A DNA stretch of 64,000 nt, from positions 1 to 64,000 of the forward strand of contig VWPU01010351.1 in the NCBI GenBank assembly GCA_013398955.1, given 5' to 3'. Below, piece after piece: positions 1 through 12,200 of the stretch. The notes beneath the pieces were generated by a model that ran no database searches, was not told where the DNA came from, and was given only the letters and a program-made list of their open reading frames with translations. Position numbers and translations under genes: made by a program. Position 1 is the stretch's first letter; every line of letters starts with the position of its first letter. The stretch comes from Callaeas wilsoni. Taxonomy: Eukaryota > Chordata > Aves > Passeriformes > Callaeidae.

Positions 1-29
1 GGGGCGGAGCGAGGGCCCGGCAGGGAGCG

Positions 30-43
30 CCGGTAGGGGGCGC
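30..43 (+). promoter_or_regulatory. candidate CTCF binding site
   Basis: The 14-mer CCGGTAGGGGGCGC matches the CTCF core consensus CCASYAGRKGGCRS at 13 of 14 positions (G instead of A at position 3). It sits in the CpG island about 220 bases upstream of the FGD6 start codon. Sequence match only; G-rich islands give chance hits, although the match covers the whole core. Confidence 0.45.
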
Positions 44-92
44 TGGCGGGCGGCGCCCGAGAGCGCTTCGTGTGCCGCGGCCGCGGGGTGGG

Positions 93-209
93 ATGCGGCG
101 GTGGCGGGCGGGGGGAGCTGCTCCTGCTCCGGCTGCTCCTCCGGCTGGGTGGCGGCGCGGGGGAACAATGGGCTCCTTTTCCTCGGCCCTCAGAGGGGCC
201 GTGGCGTAA
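93..209 (+). other. upstream ORF in the FGD6 leader (38 codons)
   Basis: An ATG at 93 opens a 38-codon frame ending at TAA 207-209, 39 nt before the FGD6 start codon. A second in-frame ATG at 168 has a strong Kozak setting (A at -3, G at +4). The peptide is Ala/Pro/Arg-rich and looks non-functional, so any role would be translational control. It matters only if transcription starts upstream of 93 or 168. Confidence 0.4.
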
Positions 210-248
210 GGGACGAGGGGAAGCGCGGCTCCGTGCCTGGAGAGCACC

Positions 249-261
249 ATGAGCTCCGCCG
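249..261 (+). CDS. FGD6: FGD6 coding exon 1 (MSSA + 1 nt)
   Basis: The exon encodes M-S-S-A and the first base of Glu5, then splices at the consensus donor GTGAGT (262-267). The start was chosen because the ATG has A at -3 and because joining to exon 2 gives [17 protein letters not shown], closely matching the mammalian N-terminus [18 protein letters not shown]. The longer frame that reads on through the donor is intronic. Confidence 0.92.
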
Positions 262-3200
262 GTGAGTGCCCGGGGAAACTTTGGGGAGCGGCGGTTTCCG
301 CCCGGCCGGCGGCAGGCGGGGAGTCCGAGTGCCCCCGCGGCCGGACAGGCTCGCCTCGCTCGCCCCACGGCGGCGGGGACGCAGGGATGAGGGCTCGTGC
401 CGCGGGACGGGAGCCGGAGCCTCCGGTGCGCTCCCCGTCCCGGCTGCGCCGCGCGCCGCTCCCTCGGCTCGCTCCAGGGACAGCGCGGGGAGGCGGGCGG
501 GGAGCGGTCGGGGCGGTGAGAGGCGCACCCGGCCCGGGGGACAGCCCTCCCCGGGCACAGCCCTTACCGGGGTCCGCTACGGGCTCCCCGCTCCCTCCGG
601 CACGCTTGGCCGCGGGGCCGTGCGGACACGTCCTGCCCGGGGCTGGGGCTGCGCGGGCTGAGCCGGGCTCTCCGCTCACCGCCCCGCGTGTCCCGAGCGG
701 CTCCCTGCGCCTGGGCTGGGCTGACGGCGGGGGAAACCTGCTGGGGGCCGGGTTCTGGCAGGAGAGCCGGCTCCGGGGCTGGGGCTGTCCCTCTGGCTGG
801 CTCCGCGGAGCTGCGAGAGTTTATCAGCTGCCGCTTTGCTCTGGGGATGTACCTGCCTTGGCCGGGATCTTGCAAGCAGGAGCCCCACGGGGGTGCTGGA
901 AAGCGTTCGCTTCTGGCCTTTCCAGGTGCTGGTTGGAACTGACCTACTTCACTGCTTTCCTTACCTTTCCTCCCCCGTTTCTTGACCGCTGCCAATTTAA
1001 TGGCTAAAAGAGCTCCAAGGCAAATTCTTGGTTCAGAACAGGAGCACGCTCTGTTCAAGGGAATTGCTCGTATTTATATTTGCCTGCACGGTGGTGTGCT
1101 AACTTAGTACTTTTGTTCAACCCTCTGTTAGATTAGTAGATTCCTTTCTTATCTGCCTAAAGACGAGAACAGGAGTCGTTTCTGCATTGAAAACGTGTCG
1201 TGTAAATTATGATGTATTGGATGGAAACACAGCTAATTGTAGGGTTAAACGGGAAGCAGCAAAGTGCTTCCTGTAAGGATTGGGGTGGTGGGTGTTGTAA
1301 AGAAAAAAGAATACACAGTCATCAAGCAGAAATATCAACCCAGTTCTCAGTATTTTCCTCTCAAGTATGTAAAATTGTTATTGACTCTAGCGTTAATTAA
1401 GTTATCAGAGCTCTCATAGCTAATCAGAATTTACTGGAAAATGAAAAGCGATTTAATGCATCTTTCTGCTTCATTTAAAACATTCTCATTTTCAATATGT
1501 GTGACAGAACTGACTTTGTTTAGATTTTGAAAAGCATGTAATAAAGAAGGATATCTCTGCTTAACAGCTGCATTGTATGTTCCCGTTTTAAGTAGTGCCG
1601 CTGATAGTGCAGTTCACCGCATATCTTTTAAGAGTTAAACAGCTGTGCAAATAAGTGTTAGGGGGTGCTCAAGAGCTGGGCTGTTAAAATTTGATACGGT
1701 AGTAAGTTTCAGAAAGTTGGGTAGATTTCAGTACTAAACAGTGATTTCAGGACTTTTAGATCTTAGGCGGTGTGACTAAATCAGTTTTAAGTGTCTGTTG
1801 TGGTAGTGTTTATGGGGAAGGTGAGGATGAAGGGGTTCTGGTGAACAAAGTAAGCAAAAGAGAAAAAGGGATGCTGAGGAATGTCAGAACAGAAAGTGGG
1901 ACAGTTTCATGGCAAATCTAAATTTTAGCAAGTTTTTTCAAGAGGGAGGCATAAAGAGTACTGGGGCTGGAAGAGGGAAGATGAGGGGTATTTAAGAGAG
2001 GATGAAGAATATTTTGTGTGTGGGGTATTATGTGAAGATAAAAAAATAAATGGGGAACAGGTGAAACAAGATTAGAGATTCATGATCCTGATGACAGCAT
2101 CATGACAGCTTTTGACATTTCAGTTGAGCTCCTAGGCAGGTATGAAAAGGCTGAAGACTGCCAGAAGACAATTCTGAAGGTTTAATGTCCCTCTCTTTTT
2201 ATTGCTGCAGGACTTAGTGCCTGTAATATATAGGCATTCTTTATAAAGCTTTGCTCACGTAAGAACTTACCAACTCCTGTATTTTAATTTCAGTCCTGTG
2301 ATCAATAGAATCCGTTTCCTACACTGAAATTATTTAATTGTGAATTCAGTTCTTAGTCTGGTTTGTGCTGTGTAAGCCAGCTTTCTGACAACTGGTTCGT
2401 AATACAGTGTTTCAGTAAAAATGTTCTTGTTTGTGAAGGCTTCACGTGGAGCTGGAAATGCTAGAAATCTTCCTTTCAGTTTGGCTTGAAGGGCCTAAGT
2501 GCCTCTCTTGTGTCTTCTTTTAATGTACCTTTAGGACAAAGCAACATGGTACACCATCATCTGTATTGCTTTAATATTTTTTTAAGTAGGATTTGCAGGT
2601 GTATGCTTGATATGCAGGGCTCTCTCTAAGAGAGATGCTGCCCTATCTGAGGGGACTGTGGTATGGGGAGAAACGGCAAACACGGCTTCTCCCCAAGGAC
2701 AGAAGTTCCAAAAGGTCTGAGATTGATAACCCAGCCTTAACTTCGCTCCACCTTACCTTCTCTCTTCCTAAATAATGCAGTACATATTCAGTGTATCTTT
2801 TCTGTTTCCTCTACAAAATTGTTTCATTTACATCTCAGTCCGGAGCTGAACACAATTCCATGATGGAGTTCTGCCACAGCTGTTGCTTACATGTTTTAAA
2901 ACGTATATGGAAGCCTGGAATTGTTGGAACTAAGGAACTATAGCACTTTTTTAAAAATACTTTTATATAATTTGAAGTTTCAATCTTCACTTACAGCTAT
3001 AGTCCTGCCATTGCTTTCTCATGTACTGCACAAGATATATTTATATATACACACACTATATATATGATGCCAATGAATGTCCATTTACTCATTTTCAGCC
3101 TGAAAGTATTATGCTGGCTTCAAGTATGTGCTTTGCCTTTAAAAGGAAAAAACAAAAGCTCAGAGTTATGAGTTTGACATTTATTATTTCTTGCTGAAGA

Positions 3201-6200
3201 AACAGTCCTTATATGTGAATCTATAGAGCTTATTTAATGTGGGCAGAATGTATGGTTTAGGCTTGAAATTGGATTTGACAACAACAATGAGAAAAATGTA
3301 TTTTAATGTCAGAAATGTAGTTCAAATGGAAAAAATACAGCAGGAACAGAATAAACAAAATCAACATGACTTTTCCAATGAAACTTCATTGCTTTCAAGG
3401 ATTGAAAAAAAATGAGGCCTGCAGGGTTTAATGTCCCTTTAACCCTCGAATGTGTCAAGTCTTATTAGAGTTACTCAGCTCTGTCTCTGCATGTGATCTT
3501 AAAAGGTTGTTTATTCATCTCTTGTCCTTACTCTGAAGTTATCCCTAACTTTCCTGTTTTATTTCAGTATGTCAGTGAACAACCTAAGATTTTGAAATTG
3601 ATGTTTTCCTTTTGCAGTTTAATTAGGATGTTTTCTAAAACCTTAGTGGCTTGGAACCAACAGTTTTCCCTTGTACTTTAAAAACTACATGTGTTATCTT
3701 CCGGGATGTTATGACTCATTCCTTTTTTTGTTTCGTTTGAGCATTGTGGCACCTGAGAAAATCGGAGCCTCTGCATAATGAGAAAATAAATAAACATTTG
3801 CAGGAAATAAATTAATGATCTCACAATACTTTTTTGAGGTGTTTGCCTAATTAAACTTTCTTTCTGTAACTGAAAACAAAGTAATTGACCTGAAAAGCCT
3901 TGCAATGAGCCTTTAAATTTTAGGCTGCTGGAGAACAGGAGTTTTAAAAGACTTTATCTGTTTCTCTCTGCAATGTATTGAGTGCCAGTGCAATAATCTC
4001 TCAGAGTATCCCAAACATAGCAGTAATTATCTTTCTCCCTACATGTTCTTTAAAAGCTGGATTGGCTTTCTTGTTTTGAGACTATGAGTTGTAGTGTTTT
4101 ATGCCAGAAGTAGTCTCAGGAACAGTAAATGGCTGTTGGAGCAAGCTCTTCCTTCATGTGAGAAAAAGCAGCACATCAATCTCTTGGTAGATACCCTCCG
4201 GGCATCGTATTATTTTCATATGTAGCCTACAGATGTGATTTCCTATATCTGAGAATACAGTGTGCATATGTAAACAAGGTGCCACAAGAAAGCCAATGCG
4301 TATTTTGCTCTAGGCCAGCTGATGCGTGGTAACTGTTTGAAGCCCTTTTCTTTTCCTAGTGTGTGTGAAAGAGATCTGTGAAGTGGTATGTGAAATATAT
4401 GTAACCTTATAGGTGAAAAAGAATAAACAGCGATATGTATTGTGTGCTAAGATGAGTATACATATGACCAGCTTCTATAAAGTAGCTGATCTGTAAAATT
4501 CACACCTTGGCTTACTCCATTGTAATTTGATTGTGTACCCATATGTTAAGCTTAGGCTCAGCTGCTGTCAAAATCAGATGCCACACTGATCCATTGTTTT
4601 ACTTTCTTCCTACGTTTTGTGCTTCAGAAAAGACACTGCTTTAGGGTGAGTTGCAGGATCCTGCCCAGGGTACCTCTTGGGTGACTTGAGATAGTCACAC
4701 AGGGCATCCTGAATATCAGGAGGGGAGCCTCTGTTCATGTGAAGCATTATAAGGAAAGGAATATTGGGTTATGTTAGCTTGACAATGTCTAGAACCATTT
4801 GTCCCATTTTCATGGATGGAAGCAAGTCAACATGACTTGTTCCTGTTCTCTTCTTGTTCCTAAATATAGAAGTTATTAACATGATCTCAAAAGTATTGGC
4901 ATAAAAATTACCTGGGAAATACATTCCTTTAGCAACAGTAGGGTTTATTGCAGAAGGGGTAGTGCTATTTGATTTTTTTGGCTCAGTTCACCTTCATATA
5001 TCATTGTTTCTCCTTATTCCTGTGTAGGTCAGGGAAGATAACAAGAGGTAAAAATTTGAGAAGGATTTAAAGCTGTGTAATAATAATGCGTAATATTACA
5101 ATATCTTATTGGCTTTTCTGCTCATTCTCATGATAGTGCATAGGAGAAGACACACAAGTATTTTTAAGTGATTGTCAAATTCTATCATCTGAAGAACAGA
5201 AATGGGGAGCCTTTTAGGGTCAAAGGATTGAGAGTAGAAGTTGTTTCAGGATGTTCTCATCCTCCTCTGAAACAAATCAAAGGAAGAACAGGAGCACTTA
5301 CCAGTCAAGCAGTAACAAGTGTTGGTCACAGAGGAGATCAGCAGCATGAGAACGGGTGTTGCTTTTTCCTCAGCATGCTGAAGGGCATAATTCACCAGAG
5401 AGATAAATGTCTGTTTCCTGTGCTGCAACCTGAAGTAAGACAAAGAGCAGGTGCATTGTTCTGCACAGGTGGTGCTAATGGCAATTTGTTGTTAGAAAAA
5501 TAATGCCCTTTTAAATCCACTTTTTAAGGGAGTTAGGTGTTGGTATTTTTAAGCAACTTTTTTTTTCCTTTCAGCCCTGAGCATGGTGTTGGCTGTTCCT
5601 GTGTGAGCAGCAGATTTCCTGTTCGTGATGGCAGCATTGCTAGTCACTTTATTTATGGATTTCTTCCTTTGCATAGTCAAACAGGTTGGAGGATATCTCT
5701 TTGACAGTTTCTCTGGCTCCTAAACCTTTAATCTGTTTATGCAAATAAAATTTTGTATTTCTGCTCTTAGATTTGCATTTATTACTGGAATCCCTGGATG
5801 CAGTGATTCTCTTTGAGAAATGGGTTAAGATTGGAGGGGGGAGTGGGGAAAATCATAGTGATTCTCTAATTTCCTGAGTAAGACAGGCTAGAGAATCCAA
5901 TGTCCAGACCGAAGTTTCCTCTGAAAATTCTACATGTGTCAAAAAGTGAGTTTAAGTTGCCTGTAAGCGCCTGTGGCTCCCCCACAGCACTAGGCGAGAT
6001 GTTTCTGTAGTTAATTGTCCTTTGGTGTTCATAAGAATTTCAGAGCTTTGTTTCTAGTTTGAACTTGTCAAACCTCAATGGTCAGCTATGAAATCTCATC
6101 AGAGGTTAGGTGTTTTTTGGGTTTTGTTTTGGCTTTGTTTGTTTTTTTGGTGGGTTTTTTGTTTTTGTTTGGTTTTTTTTTCTTTTGTTTTTGTTGTTTT

Positions 6201-9200
6201 TCCATTTGTTATCATAAACCTTTCATATGTGCATAAGTATATATTCTGTTACCATCTTGCTTTTTAAATTCGTGGTTAAATTAACCAGGGTGAACTTCCT
6301 TGGGATTTGAAGCATAATTTTTAGACCTTAGATGATTCCGTAGTTATTTCTGAGACTGCCGGAAGGTGACATTGCATTTCACTAACAGTCTGGCAGGTGC
6401 TATGTACAGAAATATTTTCAACTCTCTTCATCTTTTATGCTTATCAGATTATTTACTGCTTAGCTTCAGACCTGCATGGAGCTCTCATAAAATAACTATG
6501 TGCAATGATTTCCAAATTCTCTTCAATTTTTACTCTCCTAAGCATAACCAACCATCTCTGTCCTTAGGTGAATAGTTAGTTCCATATGGCACCAGGAAAA
6601 AGGCCACTGTCCAAACAACTAACTACTCCATGCATTTGCTCTGTAACGTTTCCTTGATTATATTTATTGTTTTTCACCAAAGAGGCTTGCTTGCCGTTTA
6701 ACAAAAAGTCATTCTCATATGACTTCCAGTCATTCCTTACACCTTTATATATAACAGTTGCCTCCTACTTAGTTTTCTTTTTATTCTGGATGGAAAATCG
6801 TCCCTTTTAGAGCACTGTTACATAGAACTGTGTTTTTCATCAACAGTGAATTGAATTAGTTTATAAGCAACTGAACTTTAATTCTTAATTTCTAATATAA
6901 ATCTACTGTGCTTTTACCCTTGTCAGCTGCAGTAATTTTTTTTTCTAAGTAGTTCATTGCTTGTATTCTTCAGAAACTTAAAGATATTTTGTTGAGGAAA
7001 ACTACTGGTATGCATTCCCTTCCTGGAGTCTTTCCTCTCACGTCACATTTATGTTTGAAAGGGCTCTTCATCCCATTCCTTTCTGATGGAGCGGTTGACT
7101 GCAGATCTGTATTGATACTGAGACTGTAATGTGCCTGTTAATACATTGACCCATATCTACTCTAGATGTAATGTGCAACCACTTTAAAGCAGACAGTGGT
7201 GTCTTTATTATCCCACACAATTTGCCGGTTTCTTCTGTCTGTCTCAATGCTTTTTAACATTGAAGTTATTTGAAAAATTCTAGGCAGCTTCAGAAATCAC
7301 ATTGAATTGCACTTATTATCAGAAGTGAATTTTTCTGCTCTGTTCATTATCCAGGTTTTCACCACTGGCTTATAAACAACTAGTTTGTTTTCTTTGCATT
7401 TCTTTACATTTTCATGGTTTAGTTTTCATAAAACCATGGGGTTTTTTGATCGTTTATATTCAGGTAATGGTGTTGTGTCATAACTTCTGAGTGTGCTCCC
7501 TAATAAATACTAGTTGAAAGTCCTGCAGAGTAATCTGGTTTGGTTGTATCCAAAATGTTAGGCAGTGCCGCTATAGACAAAGAAACACCCAAGGTTTATG
7601 GACTTCAGTTTGTGCATGGGAAAAATAATCCACAGGATATTGCTTACCTAGCCAATGTTTAATCTTCTGTATCTTTTTCAATCTGTTGCTCTCACTTGGG
7701 CATCAGGAAGGGTTCCAAAGCAGCCTGTCTCTCTCCTGTTTTCAGGGAACTTTAATAACTTAATGAATATTACTGAACATGGCTCAGGTCTACTACTGTA
7801 TTGTGTTCTGTGACAAACTGGGCATCCCTTCTTTGTTTTTTTACCACGGAGCACAGCTCCTTTATTGCCTTCACTTCATATTCCAACTGAATAAGCAGCT
7901 GACTTGTCTGAAAGTGAGTGTATAGCTCTCTTCTGCTGTTCAGGATCAGCAGTTACCCACCTAAAGGGTGAATTTTATTTTTTCCTGGCAAACTGTTGCC
8001 CCATCTCTCTGTGGGAAACCTGCCTTTAGATGGGATGCGGAAGGTGGGATAGCCTTGGCAGTAGGTGGTTGTTGGGTCACTGTTGTCAGTGGCTATAGGG
8101 AGCTGTACCTTTGGAAGGAAATTCTGGATTCTCTCTTGCAAAGTCTCTTAAAAATTGTCTCTGCCATCAGAGGTTTATCTCTTCACTAATATAATGGCAG
8201 CGAGGACAGCCATTCCAAGTGTAAGCAGAGTCATTCTAGGTACCATTTAGTGATTCATGTCCTAGAAAAACATAATTTTACTGTTTATGGCTGTCTGCTT
8301 AGAGCACTGGCTTGCTGTTTAGGAAACAGTTGAAGCTAAGGGCATTTGCATTTTTTTTTTTTTTTAAAACCATCTAGATTTCCTTCAAACAAATCCCCAC
8401 AAAACAAACCTAAATTGTGAAACTTCGTTCTTGCATTTCTAGGCTAGAGATTAAGATATAGTTGTATATCTATAGTAATAATGGTGGTAAAACACAACCA
8501 AACACCAAACCCACATTTCAAAGGGAATAATAAACCAATGGCCTACTCTATTTGCATGTGAAACATTAACTAGTGTGTTCTCTTGAGGGTGTTATTTAAC
8601 ATGTATATGACTTACTGAAAGTATGCCAAAATATTGATCAAAACAAAGGTAGTAAATACAGAGGTAATACATAAACAGCACAATTTGTTTACTTTATAAA
8701 TCAGTTTGCACTTATCAAAAATCACTCAAAGCACTTAGCAATCTGAAATAATTTCAGCATATGAAAACAAACTGGTCATAAATAATCTCCTGAAATATTC
8801 AAATGTTTCAGACATACCTTAAAAAAAAAAAGCAGCCACAAAACAAGCAAATAAAATCTTCAAAACCACTCAAACTCCCCAGTCTCGAAGTTCCTCATGA
8901 GCTCCTTTTCCTGAGTGCTGTACACTTTCCCTGGGATTTGTCATCTTGTTGTGCCAAGTGGGTCATAATTCATAATAGTGGTGACTGTTTCTAGGTCAGA
9001 CATGTTGGGAAGAGTAACTTTATACGAGGCACAGAAATAGTGTTTTACAATAGAAAGGTACTGCCTTGCTACAAATTACTGCATTAACTTCATACCACAG
9101 ACTAACTGAACTGTTGATAGTGACGTGCCAGTTTTGCAACGATTACTACAGTAATTCATCTCAGTATTGTTTGAAGAGAAGAGGAAGGGAACAAGGAATT

Positions 9201-12200
9201 TTAGGTTACACATTTCTCAAGGTGGTTGAGGAAGGGACCACACTACTCTGGTCATTATTCTGGCTGTCCCATTATCTTCATGGCTTATTATACCTGTGGC
9301 ACTTATCATAGTTGCAACATTTAAAAATGGTATTGCAGTTAAAACTGCAAAACCAGGCAAATCTGCTCTGCTTTTCTTGGCATCAGACTTTAGCATCTGA
9401 GTGAGTACATGTACTAATGTTACGTTAAACTGTTTGTTTATAAAAAGACTTTGAAACCTTTCTCTACCACTCCTTGATGTGCCTATTGAAACAAAGAAAG
9501 GCAACTAGTTAAAAAGTGGTGTTGGGGAGGGAAGGCATGCTTTTAAGAGAAAAATGTATCCATACACACATTGAGATCTTGTAGATCACAAGTGAAATAT
9601 AACAAAACTTTTACTAAAACTGCGTTGCAGGTGAAGTTGTTCTGTGAGCAGTGGTGACTAAAGTCTTTGTTTTCCATCCTTCCTAGAAATTAAGAAGCCA
9701 CCAGTGGCCCCCAAACCCAAATTTGTCCTAGGACACAAGGCAGCGCCTCCACCTGTTGCACCGAAGCCTGACATTGTACTTTCTGGTGGGATACAAGCAG
9801 CAAGGAAAACCAAGCCAGCAATTGCACCGAAACCAAAGGTTCTCAAGAGCTCCTCCATTCCAGAAGTTAAACCTCCATTGTCTACACGAAAAAGCACAAA
9901 AAGCTTTGAGGAGCACAGGGAAGATTCTTCTCAAACTCTCGACCATTTGAACTACAAAAATGAAACCTCAGAAGGGAGTACTGGAAACACAGCATATATT
10001 CTACCTGTGTCACCTTGCAAATTTGAATGCCTTCATAAACTTGGAAACGGAGAGAACACGTGTAAAACTCAGATAATTCTTGAGCACTTTGACACCTTAG
10101 AGAACATCAAGCTTGGTGAAAGACATGCACTATCTCTGGGGGATAGTCACAATGAAAAACTGACAAGTAGAAGTCAGGTGGTTTTGAAAGCCAGCATTTT
10201 GGAAGAGAAACTTAAGGATGTCCTAACTCACGGTGTGTTTCCTAACAGCAGTCCTGTGAGGCACAGGTATGCAGACAAACTTGACAAAGGGGATGGCAGC
10301 AGTTCCAAGAATGATGTTAAAATAGAGTTTATGGAACTTGTGCAGTCTTCGTCGTCTTCTGATGTAGCTAAAGGGAAGCAACAAAATGCTGATGGTAAGA
10401 TTTTTGCTGATGAGTTTCAGATGTCTGAAATTTGTCCTAGTTTGACTGAAAATAATCACAGTTGTTCTTCCTCATTGGACAAGGAAGTCCTAGAGAACGA
10501 AAATTTAAGTAGCAATAGGATGTTTTCAGGTGAAGTAGGGATGAAAGCAGATGCTGATAAAACCTCCCCTGAACCATCTTCAGTCCTGAGCTCCAAAGTG
10601 CTTCCTATCCCTAAGCCAAGAAAGCCACGTGCTGCATGTCTAGTCCGTCAGGATGGCATAGACACCACAGGAGAAGGAACAAAGGAACCATCTAATTCAG
10701 AGAAAGATTCTTACGGGACTGTGGACCAAAGCTTTAAAAAGCCAGGAAAAATTAATGTCCTTGGTCAAAGTGTTTGTTACAACAACAATAATGCAGAGAT
10801 GTTTCATCCTGAAACATGTGAGGTAACTGAAAGCAATGCCGAAAAAATGCCTCAGGTAAAGGAGCCTGCTGTGAAAGAGTCAACTTCTCAAAATCTTTTG
10901 CCTCAGTTTTCACACAGAAGTCCTGATTTGGTGGGAAGTGTTGAATCTTCTTTAAATGCAGACCATCACTCCATGGATGAGATAACAGATGACACCAGTG
11001 TGCCGGATGCTGTGGACAAAAGGACTAACTTTGTCAGGTGTGATACCTTGTCCATGAGTTTGCCAAAGCAGCTCAAACTGACTAGCAGTCAGCACTCATC
11101 TGCTTCCAACAGCCTCCGTGTTTCCCCACAAATCTTGGAAGATAAAGAAGTTAAAATAAAGGATGAGAGTTCTCCAAAAGTTGCTCCTAAGAAACCACAG
11201 AGGCACGGCCTTCCAGCTGCTGGCCTGCTGAAAAAAGCTGCATCAGCAGAGCTTGTGGACAAAAGTTCTTACACCTCCAGTGAGGACAAATCAAATAGCC
11301 TTCTAGAAGGATCTCACTTCGCACATCCACGAGCCAAGGAGCAGGATGCACTTTCGTCCTGTGACATACCCAAACGTTCTTCTGAAAAACCCGTCTGGAA
11401 GTTACCTCATCCTATTCTTCCATTTTCAGGAAATTCTGAATCATTAAAAACTGCTACCAGCTTCAGCCACTTGACTGTTGTGACGAAGCCTAGGGCCAAG
11501 TCTCTCTCTGCTGTGGACATGGACAGGACAGACAAGCCCTGCAAAGACCATCACAAGAAAAATAGCTTGAAAAAGCTTCTGAACATGAAACTGTCGGTTT
11601 GCTTAAAGAAAAGTGATTTCCAGAAATTTCTGTCTAAAGGCAGCCAGTCAGTGGAGACTGCTATTGCCAACCTTTCCAATGGGGATGGGTATGGAAATAA
11701 CAATAGGAATATAGGGTCTGTAGGCAGTGAAAGGAAAGCTAAATCTGCCAAGGCACATTCCGTAGAAATAAGTAGTCCAGCATTACAGAAGAAGAGACAG
11801 AGAAACAGAAGTCAACCTGAGATGAGAAATAACCAAAGGCTGGAGTCTTTAGAAAGACATGTACTTTTGGGAGAGAATTTGTCCCAAACGCATTTGAATT
11901 CTGTAACCAGCACTTGTGCTCCAGAGTACGAGAATGTGCGTCACTATGAGGAAATACCTGAGTATGAGAACTTGCCTTTTGCGATGGGTGCTAGGAGAAA
12001 TCTCTGCCCTGAATGGCAGAACTCCAGCAGCATGGAGGACCAGAACACTGACTTCTATGAAGTTGAGGAGCCTTCTGAAGCTACAAGCAGGCGTTGGAGA
12101 CTTGACAGGTAAAATGAAGAGAAAAGGAAAGTTAAACTGCCGCATTGTAACTCCGTTGGTTGTAAATATGTTTAAATGAGAACTTGAGAGGCTGTTCCTC

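Larger units (their letters stand above)
1..800. promoter_or_regulatory. CpG-island promoter and first-exon region of FGD6
   Basis: This stretch is strongly GC- and CpG-rich, with many GC-box-like GGGCGG runs, while the intron beyond about 1000 is AT-rich and CpG-poor. It covers the 5' UTR, the start codon at 249 and the beginning of intron 1. No TATA box is evident, as expected for a housekeeping-type CpG promoter. The transcription start is not determinable from sequence. In mammals FGD6 lies head to head with VEZT across a few hundred bases, so this island may also serve a leftward gene. That is inference; no VEZT coding sequence was found here. Confidence 0.85.
262..9686 (+). other. FGD6 intron 1
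   Basis: About 9.4 kb between the GTGAGT donor and the TTCCTAG acceptor. It begins inside the CpG island and is AT-rich afterwards. It holds a T/G-rich low-complexity tract (6111-6201), a short TA/CA microsatellite (3034-3065), a 15-T run (8351-8365) and an A-rich stretch (8819-8880). The open frames inside, for example 5168-5503, have no recognisable domains and look like chance. No gene or clear mobile element was recognised. Confidence 0.85.

Noticed and set aside
249..1007. 252-codon + frame reading through FGD6 exon 1 into GC-rich DNA
   Set aside because: It ignores the consensus donor at 262; the translation is Gly/Pro/Arg/Ala-rich CpG-island noise, while splicing at 262 restores the known FGD6 N-terminus.
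564..1058. 164-codon minus-strand frame
   Set aside because: GC-rich island shadow without domains; does not resemble the VEZT N-terminus.
5168..5503. 111-codon + frame in intron 1
   Set aside because: No recognisable domain, no splice signals in a matching phase, composition like random intron.
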